Source of the DNA: Pseudomonadota bacterium
GTDB taxonomy: Bacteria; Pseudomonadota; Gammaproteobacteria; Pseudomonadales; Oleiphilaceae
Length of the DNA stretch: 15,399 nucleotides
Assembly: GCA_023430625.1 (NCBI GenBank)
Contig: JAEZAA010000203.1
Span: 1 to 15,399 of the forward strand
Reading direction: 5' to 3'
Below the pieces are notes generated by a model. That model ran no database searches and had not been told where the DNA came from. It worked only from the letters and a program-made list of their open reading frames with translations. Both the position numbers and the translations under genes were made by a program. Shown here piece by piece: positions 11,861 to 15,399 of this stretch (within the stretch, counting starts at the first letter, position 1; every line of letters begins with the position of its first letter).

Positions 11861-13711
11861 TCAACCGGTTGCCGATTGAGCCTGGGTGAAATCGCGCACA
11901 ACCGCCAGGAAGGGTTCGCCGTAGCGTTCCTGCTTGCGTTGTCCGACACCGCTGATCTGAAGTAGCTCCGCTGCTGAAAGAGGGCGCTCGCGGAGGATTG
12001 CCTGCAGCGTGCTGTCGTGAAAAATCACGTAGGGCGGTACGCCCTGCTCGTCGGCCAGTTGCTTGCGACAGGCGCGCAGGGCCTCCCACAGTGGCTCCTC
12101 GTGGGGCGCGATCGTTTGGGAGAGAGCGGATTGCCCACGGGATTTTTTGACCCGAGCCTCCTTGCTGTCCTGGCGTAAATGAATCGGTTGCTCGCCACGC
12201 AGGATCGGACGGCATTGCTCCGTCAGCTGCAGCGAGCCAAAGCCATCCAGATCCACCCGGATATAGCCCCGCGCGACCAGTTGCCGCACCACCGAGCGCC
12301 ACTGGGTGGCGTCGAGATCCTGGCCAATGCCAAAGGTGGACAGCTGGTCGTGCTGGAACTGCCGGACCTTGTCGGTCTGCTTACCCAGCAGGACATCCAG
12401 CACATGATTGGCACCAAAGCGCTGGCCCGTGCGGTAAATGCAGGACAATAACTTCTGCACGGCGGTGCTGGCGTCCCAGGTGGTGACCGGATTCAGGCAG
12501 GTATCGCAATTGCCGCAGGCCGTCCCAAAGCTGGGCTCGTCGCCGAAATAGCGCAGGAGCGCCTGACGTCGGCAACTGGTGATTTCGCAGATGCCCAGCA
12601 TGGCATCGAGTTTCTGTCGTTCGATCCGCTTGTGCTGCTCGTCGCCGGGTGAGCCTTCCAGCATCTGCCGTAGCTTGATCACATCCTCCAGGCCATAGCT
12701 CATCCAAGCTGTGGCCGGCAGTCCATCACGACCGGCACGGCCGGTTTCCTGGTAGTAAGCCTCCAGGCTCTTGGGCAAGTCCAGGTGGGCGACAAAGCGC
12801 ACATCCGGCTTGTCGATACCCATGCCGAAGGCAATGGTGGCCACCACGACCAGCCCGTCCTCCCGCAGAAAACGTTGCTGGTGCTGCTGGCGAACGTCCG
12901 CCGGCAGGCCCGCATGATAGGGCAGGGCCGCAATGCCTTCGGCATTGAGCCAGTCGCTGACCGTTTCGACTTTCTTGCGGGACAGGCAGTAGACGATGCC
13001 GGCATCCCCCGCGTGTTCCTCCCGCAGAAAACGCAGCAGTTGCTGTCTGGGGTTCTGCTTCTGGGTGATCCGGTACTGGATATTGGGCCGGTCGAAGCCG
13101 CTGATGAACTGGCGGGCCTGGCCCAGGCCAAGCCGTTCGATCATTTCTTCGCGGGTGCGGGCGTCGGCGGTTGCGGTCAGTGCGATGCGCGGTACCTGGG
13201 GAAACTGCTCCCGCAACAGGCTCAGTTGCAGATAATCCGCCCGGAAGTCGTGACCCCATTGCGAGACACAGTGGGCCTCGTCGATGGCGAACAGGGCCAG
13301 CGGCGCACGATGCAGCAAGTCCAGCATCCGCGGCTGGGTAAGCCGTTCCGGCGCGATATATAAGAGATCAAGCTCGCCACGCAGCAGTGCTTGCTCCATC
13401 TGGGCGGCCGCCGCCGGCTCCAGGCTGGAGTTGAGAAAACCGGCACGCACGCCCAGTTGGGTCAGGGCGTCCACCTGGTCCTGCATGAGGGCGATCAAGG
13501 GTGAGATGACGATGCCCACGCCCGGGCGCAGTAGTGCTGGAATCTGATAACAGAGCGACTTTCCACCGCCGGTCGGCATCAACACCAGGGCATCGCGGCC
13601 GGCCGCCAGCTCGTCGATGATGTCGGCTTGTTCGCCGCGGAACTGGTCGTAGCCAAAAACCTGCTTCAGTACCTGCAGCGGAGTTTGTGCCTGCAGAGGA
13701 ATTGCTGTCAT
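11861..13711 (-). CDS. recQ: ATP-dependent DNA helicase RecQ
   Basis: RecQ is a superfamily 2 3'-5' DNA helicase that works in the RecF recombination pathway and in processing stalled forks. The product is 616 residues (E. coli 609) and complete. Walker A is MPTGGGKS (45-52, K51). The DEAH box is at 144-147, followed by the RecQ aromatic-rich loop VSQWGHDFR. Motif III is TATADA and motif VI is QETGRAGRDG (321-330). The RecQ-Ct zinc site has C380, C399, C402 and C405, followed by the winged-helix domain. A C-terminal HRDC domain is present (about 525-605: PPYVIFHDSTL, ISGVGQRK). ATG 13711 has GGAAGGA upstream with a spacer of about 9 bases. It lies 144 bases downstream of the MFS gene on the same strand and seems to have its own promoter. 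Confidence 0.97.
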   Translation of the reverse strand: MTAIPLQAQTPLQVLKQVFGYDQFRGEQADIIDELAAGRDALVLMPTGGGKSLCYQIPALLRPGVGIVISPLIALMQDQVDALTQLGVRAGFLNSSLEPAAAAQMEQALLRGELDLLYIAPERLTQPRMLDLLHRAPLALFAIDEAHCVSQWGHDFRADYLQLSLLREQFPQVPRIALTATADARTREEMIERLGLGQARQFISGFDRPNIQYRITQKQNPRQQLLRFLREEHAGDAGIVYCLSRKKVETVSDWLNAEGIAALPYHAGLPADVRQQHQQRFLREDGLVVVATIAFGMGIDKPDVRFVAHLDLPKSLEAYYQETGRAGRDGLPATAWMSYGLEDVIKLRQMLEGSPGDEQHKRIERQKLDAMLGICEITSCRRQALLRYFGDEPSFGTACGNCDTCLNPVTTWDASTAVQKLLSCIYRTGQRFGANHVLDVLLGKQTDKVRQFQHDQLSTFGIGQDLDATQWRSVVRQLVARGYIRVDLDGFGSLQLTEQCRPILRGEQPIHLRQDSKEARVKKSRGQSALSQTIAPHEEPLWEALRACRKQLADEQGVPPYVIFHDSTLQAILRERPLSAAELLQISGVGQRKQERYGEPFLAVVRDFTQAQSATG

Positions 13712-13754
13712 TGGAGAATATCCTTCCCGATCCGGCGGTGCTGCTCAGTCCATG

Positions 13755-13804
13755 AGTATAAGGGGGGCATGAGCAAAAGGGTTCGTACGCAAAAGGGTCC
13801 GTAT
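13755..13804 (-). promoter_or_regulatory. Putative recQ promoter with tandem 16-base repeats
   Basis: On the minus strand, 13760-13755 reads TATACT, 5 of 6 matches to a sigma70 -10. No good -35 hexamer is found at 15-19 bases. Instead, two direct repeats occupy that zone: GCAAAAGGGTTCGTAC (13773-13788) and GCAAAAGGGTCCGTAT (13789-13804), identical at 14 of 16 positions, followed by a partial third copy starting GCAAAA at 13805. A binding site for a regulator that substitutes for the weak -35 is an inference. Confidence 0.4.
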
Positions 13805-13855
13805 GCAAAAAAGTAGAAACGTCAGTGTACGCCGCTTGGCCGGTCCGTGCACCGT

Positions 13856-15157
13856 TCAGCGCCCTTGAGTGGGAGGCGGATCATCGTCGTCGGCAACGTC
13901 CTCAGGCGGCGGGTGGTGGGCCAGAAACTCTTCATTGCGCGGATCCAGATCATTGAGGATGGTGACATCCGAGATTGGATGCGCCGTCACAAAGGCTTCC
14001 TGCTCGGCGACGGGAACCAGTCTGCCGGTCACCAGTCGCCAGACCGTAAAGAAGGTAAGCAGTGTCAGTATGCTACCCATGAACAGGAATAGACCGGCCG
14101 GACCCACCATGCTGATGGCCGCAGAACCCAGGATCGGTCCGAAGCAGCTTCCCAGGCCATGACTCAGGAGAAGGCCTGCGCTTGCGGCCACGATCTGATG
14201 ATGGTGCAGTTTGTCGTTGACCAGGGCGACTGCGATCGGATAGATCGCCGCGCTGAAGGCCACGACGCATTCCGCCATGACAAACAGCAACAGGAGATTG
14301 GCAGGGCCCCAGTATGCCGCCGTGAAGCTGCAGATGGCGCCGATGATAGCCAGCAGCAGCACGATCTTTTGGCGGCGAAACAGGTCCGACAGGCGCCCGA
14401 TGGGCCAGGCGAACAGCATCCCCGCGAGTACGGGGACGGCCATGAAGATGGAAATCTCCTTCACACTGAGGCCGATCATGTGGGCGTAGACGGGGCCCAT
14501 GGCGCTGAACGAGCTCGAAACCACGCCGGCAACCGGCGCCGCGACCATCGCCAGCGGCGAGATTCTGAAAAGCGACCGAAAGGAGAGGCGCTCGACCTTC
14601 TCGATTGTGGGGGCCTGAATACGGGTCAATGCAAGCGGGATGAGGGCCAGCGTCAGCAGGATGGCAGCGACGCTGAAGGGGGCCGTGCGGCCGGGGTCGG
14701 CAGTGGCGATCATTAGCTGACCGCCTGCTGCGGACAGAAACACCACGATCTGGTAAATGCCGAACAGTTTGCCACGGTTCTCGTTGGTGGCACGGGTACT
14801 GAACCAGCTCTCGATGATGACCATCAACCCCGCCATGGCCAAACCGGAGATGGCGCGCAGCAGGGCCCAGACAATTGGGTGAAGGATCAGCGGATGGAGC
14901 AGGGCTGCCACCGCCATGATGGCGGCAAACACCGAAAAGCTGCGGATATGCCCGACCCGTTCAATGATGCGCTTGCAGTAGATCGAGCCGAGGATGGAGC
15001 CGACGGAGAAGCCCACCAGTACCCAGCCGATGACGGCGGGATCGATGCCTTCCAAGCTCATGCGCAGGCCGAGCAGGGTCGACAGGAAGGTGTTGCCCAC
15101 CACCAGCAGCATGACGCTCAGAATCAGCGACGAGAGGGAGAAGATCGTTCTAGCCAT
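13856..15157 (-). CDS. MFS transporter, YcaD-like
   Basis: This is a 433-residue inner-membrane transporter of the major facilitator superfamily; the substrate is unknown. About 12 hydrophobic segments are visible between residues 5 and 375. The MFS motif A-like sequence GRLSDLFRRQK (254-264) lies in the second half. The first half has CKRIIERVGHIRS (61-73) at the equivalent loop, followed by the conserved IESWFSTRATNENRGKLFGIYQ (115-136), which resembles YcaD-type members. After the last membrane helix a hydrophilic tail of about 55 residues carries DPRNEEF and a DDDDPPP cluster. I chose ATG 15157 (MARTIFSLSSLI) because the first helix starts there. The frame extends to a TTG at 15229, but those 24 residues look unlike a transporter start. 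recQ follows on the same strand after 144 bases. Confidence 0.92.
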   Translation of the reverse strand: MARTIFSLSSLILSVMLLVVGNTFLSTLLGLRMSLEGIDPAVIGWVLVGFSVGSILGSIYCKRIIERVGHIRSFSVFAAIMAVAALLHPLILHPIVWALLRAISGLAMAGLMVIIESWFSTRATNENRGKLFGIYQIVVFLSAAGGQLMIATADPGRTAPFSVAAILLTLALIPLALTRIQAPTIEKVERLSFRSLFRISPLAMVAAPVAGVVSSSFSAMGPVYAHMIGLSVKEISIFMAVPVLAGMLFAWPIGRLSDLFRRQKIVLLLAIIGAICSFTAAYWGPANLLLLFVMAECVVAFSAAIYPIAVALVNDKLHHHQIVAASAGLLLSHGLGSCFGPILGSAAISMVGPAGLFLFMGSILTLLTFFTVWRLVTGRLVPVAEQEAFVTAHPISDVTILNDLDPRNEEFLAHHPPPEDVADDDDPPPTQGR

Positions 15158-15220
15158 CAGCCCACATTGGCGGTGCGCCCACAGAGTTTGTCCAAGTCCA
15201 GTTTGCGTTTGTGCCTTTAG

Positions 15221-15249
15221 ATTGAACAAAGGGGGCGACGCAGATTCAA
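15221..15249 (-). promoter_or_regulatory. Possible promoter of the MFS gene
   Basis: On the minus strand TTGAAT (15249-15244) and TTCAAT (15226-15221) each match the sigma70 hexamers at 4 of 6 positions and are separated by exactly 17 bases. Transcription would start near 15214, leaving a leader of about 57 bases before ATG 15157. Confidence 0.35.
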
Positions 15250-15289
15250 CGAACGGGAGGTGACAATACGTTCATGCCTCAGGGTTATC

Positions 15290-15302
15290 TTGACCAGGTC
15301 AA
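15290..15302. repeat. Perfect 13-base palindrome, possible operator
   Basis: TTGACC-A-GGTCAA is perfectly symmetric around the central A at 15296. It has the size and form of a small dimeric-regulator site. It lies about 40 bases upstream of the possible MFS promoter and close to the right edge, where a rightward gene may begin. Its function is inferred only from symmetry. Confidence 0.4.
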
Positions 15303-15399
15303 TGAGGGAGGGATTGCGATATCCGTTTTCCCTGCTAAAGGGCGCCGAACAGGTTCTTGCGATCTGGATTCTGCAAAAGGTTACGGGAATTCACCTATT

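Noticed and set aside
11861..11870. TCAACCGGTT, part of a 12-base symmetric site at the recQ stop codon
   Set aside because: It is a short self-complementary sequence with no loop and no U-tract, overlapping the recQ stop, so it does not make a terminator.
14159..14716. 185-codon plus-strand frame opposite the MFS transporter
   Set aside because: It is a hydrophilic Asp/Gly/Arg/Gln-rich shadow of a membrane protein gene, with no ribosome site.
1..15399. Search for tRNA genes, CRISPR repeats, transposases, integrases, toxin-antitoxin or defence genes
   Set aside because: None was seen. Nearly all of the window is covered by standard chromosomal genes with consistent codon use, so no mobile or defence system is claimed.

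Overview
The window looks like core chromosome of a GC-rich gammaproteobacterium, probably from the Pseudomonadales/Oceanospirillales group. The evidence is the order valS - uncharacterised gene - holC - pepA facing divergently from lptF-lptG, together with a full DUF2058 (YaiL-type) protein and a PagL-type lipid A deacylase. The genus cannot be fixed from sequence alone. I see no tRNA, rRNA, CRISPR array, insertion sequence, integrase or phage gene.

Layout. Bases 1-3688 are leftward: pepA (M17 leucyl aminopeptidase) leads, followed closely by holC (DNA polymerase III chi) and a small uncharacterised gene. After a 242-base gap holding two stacked inverted repeats and a promoter comes valS, which runs off the left edge. 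From the pepA start the divergent lptF-lptG pair runs right to 6088 and supplies the two permease subunits of the LPS export ABC transporter. A long bidirectional terminator separates lptG from a leftward surface lipoprotein gene with Ig-like and fibronectin III-like domains. A 361-base intergenic region follows, then a leftward serine esterase of the carboxylesterase/phospholipase family.

From 9027 to 11855 four genes point right: a HI0933/BaiN-type flavoprotein, a small unrecognised protein, a DUF2058 protein and pagL. PagL converges on leftward recQ with only five bases between the stop codons. Upstream of recQ lies a leftward MFS transporter gene. The last 240 bases hold its putative promoter, a perfect odd-length palindrome and no recognisable gene.

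Functional themes are mostly housekeeping: aminoacylation (valS), replication and repair (holC, recQ), peptide turnover (pepA), and envelope biogenesis and remodelling (lptF, lptG, pagL, the lipoprotein). I found no convincing new multi-gene system. The points that merit a second look are regulatory: inverted repeats over the valS promoter, tandem 16-base repeats at the recQ promoter, a nested hairpin in the lipoprotein leader, and a palindrome near the right edge. The uncharacterised protein encoded between holC and valS is also of interest.
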